Origin: Candidatus Mycalebacterium zealandia
GTDB lineage: Bacteria; Desulfobacterota_D; UBA1144; Nemesobacterales; Mycalebacteriaceae
DNA: 64,000 bases
Reading direction: 5' to 3'
NCBI GenBank assembly: GCA_014075295.1
Contig: CP046180.1
Coordinates: 248,001-312,000, forward strand
A program made the position numbers and the translations under genes. This document shows, piece after piece, positions 62,960 through 64,000 of this stretch. Numbering within the stretch: position 1 is the stretch's first letter; every line of letters begins with the position of its first letter. The notes under the pieces are model-generated. The model did no database searches, was not told the origin of the DNA, and saw nothing but the letters and a program-made list of their open reading frames with translations.

Positions 62960-63757
62960 ATGCCTCTTGCCAAAGTAAACGGAGTCAACATCAACTACGA
63001 GGAACACGGCTCTGGCGCGCCCGTTTTTCTGATTGGCGGACTCGGAAGCACTATTGAGAGTTGGAACGATCAAATCACCCTTTATTCAAAGCATTTCCGG
63101 GTGATTGTTTTTGACAATCGGGGGTCAGGTCTTTCGGACAAGCCTCTTGAGCCCTATTCAACGGAGGATATGGCCGATGATGTGGTCGCGCTTGCGGGTT
63201 TTCTCGGAATTGACAGGGCGTCTTTTGTGGGCAAGTCAATGGGCGGCATGATAGCGCAGTGGATTGGCATTAAATACCCCGAAAATACTCAACGCCTTGT
63301 AATGGGTTGCTCATCGGCGCGCAGAGACGAAGTAGGCAACCTTATTCTTGAAACGGGCAGACACATATCCGAAAAAGCAGGAATGGGCGCGGTCTGGCTG
63401 ACGGCGCTTTTTCTCGGCTACGGCAGAAAATACATTGAAGACAACATTGGCGAGATTAAAAAACGGCTTCTCGCCGTTCGGACAACGCCCGAAACCATAG
63501 CGGGCTATCATGGGCAATGCCGTGCGTGCGAAGGGCATGACACTGCGGAAAAACTTCATCTTATCACCGCGCCGACACTTGTGATGTTCGGAACCGATGA
63601 CAATGTTACGGACCCGCGCAGGGCGGCTGAGGTCGGGGAATTGATACCAAACGCGAAAGTCCGCGCTTTTGAAGGTTCCGGGCACGGATTCTGGCGTGAA
63701 AACAGTAACGAAGCGGACAGCCTTGTTGTTGACTTTCTTAAGGGAAGTCAGGTCTAA
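62960..63757 (+). CDS. Alpha/beta hydrolase
   Basis: A 265-aa alpha/beta-fold hydrolase. The nucleophile elbow is GKSMGGMIA (Ser), the acid is in FGTDDNVTDP (Asp) and the base in GSGHGFW (His), with the oxyanion-side motif LIGGLGSTIESW. It is close to 3-oxoadipate enol-lactonase and haloperoxidase-like groups, but the substrate is open. It begins directly after the ruvX stop. Confidence 0.88.
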   Translation: MPLAKVNGVNINYEEHGSGAPVFLIGGLGSTIESWNDQITLYSKHFRVIVFDNRGSGLSDKPLEPYSTEDMADDVVALAGFLGIDRASFVGKSMGGMIAQWIGIKYPENTQRLVMGCSSARRDEVGNLILETGRHISEKAGMGAVWLTALFLGYGRKYIEDNIGEIKKRLLAVRTTPETIAGYHGQCRACEGHDTAEKLHLITAPTLVMFGTDDNVTDPRRAAEVGELIPNAKVRAFEGSGHGFWRENSNEADSLVVDFLKGSQV

Positions 63758-63780
63758 TAAATTTTAAAAGAGGGTTCAAT

Positions 63781-64000
63781 TTGAGATTTCTTTACAAAAC
63801 TGACGACAATCTCGCGGGGTTTTTCGCGCGGGTCGCGCTCGGAGCCGTTATGTTGCCGCACGGATATCCGAAGCTGGTGAATTTTGAGCGGGCAATCGGC
63901 GGGTTAACAGACGGTGTGGGGCTTCCCTATGCGGTGGCGTTTCTTGTCATAATCGGCGAATCAGTCGGCGCTGTGTCTCTGATAGCTGGTTTCCTGTCGC
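63781..64000 (+). CDS. DoxX family membrane protein (partial, cut by window end)
   Basis: The first 73 codons from TTG 63781 (AGAGGG six bases upstream). The start reads DDNLAGFFARVALGAVMLPHGYPKL, followed by two hydrophobic helices, fitting the DoxX/DoxD four-helix family. The rest lies outside the window. It probably belongs to the same run as ruvX and the hydrolase. Confidence 0.75.
   Translation, partial: MRFLYKTDDNLAGFFARVALGAVMLPHGYPKLVNFERAIGGLTDGVGLPYAVAFLVIIGESVGAVSLIAGFLS

Overview
This 64 kb window is almost fully coding chromosome from a diderm (Gram-negative) bacterium. Evidence for that is LapA-like and SppA envelope proteins, a lipoprotein signal, and complex I and F1Fo ATP synthase parts. 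I see no rRNA or tRNA gene, no CRISPR array and no complete transposase. Gene content and arrangement resemble Deltaproteobacteria-like or candidate-phylum lineages: an ATP synthase locus with two b-type subunits and no a or c, NadA/NadB/NadC, the MEP pathway, a B12-dependent ribonucleotide reductase, and an AccA-AccD fusion. Dadabacteria is only a guess. Flanking genes are about 55-58% G+C in hand-counted lines. TTG and GTG starts are unusually common. Several genes appear to lack a 5' leader, with a -10 box 7-8 nt before the start codon.

Layout. 1-6486: secreted orphan, Ca2+/cation exchanger, acyl-CoA ligase / tadA / acyl-CoA dehydrogenase group, AmiS/UreI-type channel, nuoI. 6432-8667 (minus): fused acetyl-CoA carboxyltransferase behind an A-type Fe-S carrier. 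8773-9897: M24 peptidase. 9913-17265 (minus): a long operon-like run DUF-aroA-cmk-rpsA-sppA-lapA-lipA-apgM. 17330-19234: cupin and dnaB. 19243-21698 (minus): nuoE, glycerate 2-kinase, orphan.

21735-24464 is an AT-rich accessory island. It holds the tail of a type I methylase (HsdM), an intact three-gene cassette of unknown function whose first Shine-Dalgarno is buried in a hairpin, and a specificity subunit (HsdS) broken by several frameshifts. This is the best candidate for an undescribed system.

24461-39783: secreted acetoacetate-decarboxylase-like protein; cobalamin adenosyltransferase / methyltransferase / glnD / nadB / nadC; nadA; ferritin; lon; RRM protein; a structured repeat; dnaE. 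39695-43353 (minus): ispD-ispF-comEC. The 3' part of comEC carries a dense cluster of DnaA-box-like 9-mers and encodes a degenerate metallo-beta-lactamase domain. 43435-47676: MBL hydrolase-purB-DsbA-like lipoprotein-gshA. 47725-49943 is a second AT-rich island with a dead methylase remnant and a DUF4209 (RNxxxHG) protein. 49972-58921: ClC channel (minus), CPA2 antiporter, atpF-F-H-A-G-D-C, terminator. 59018-61471 (minus): nrdJ with paired NrdR-like boxes in its promoter. 61645-64000: DUF924, a small interrupted membrane gene, ruvX, alpha/beta hydrolase, and DoxX cut by the window end.

Together the genes cover NAD, isoprenoid, chorismate, lipoate, glutathione and fatty-acid precursor synthesis, replication and energy conservation. 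The cobalamin adenosyltransferase and class II reductase share a need for adenosylcobalamin.
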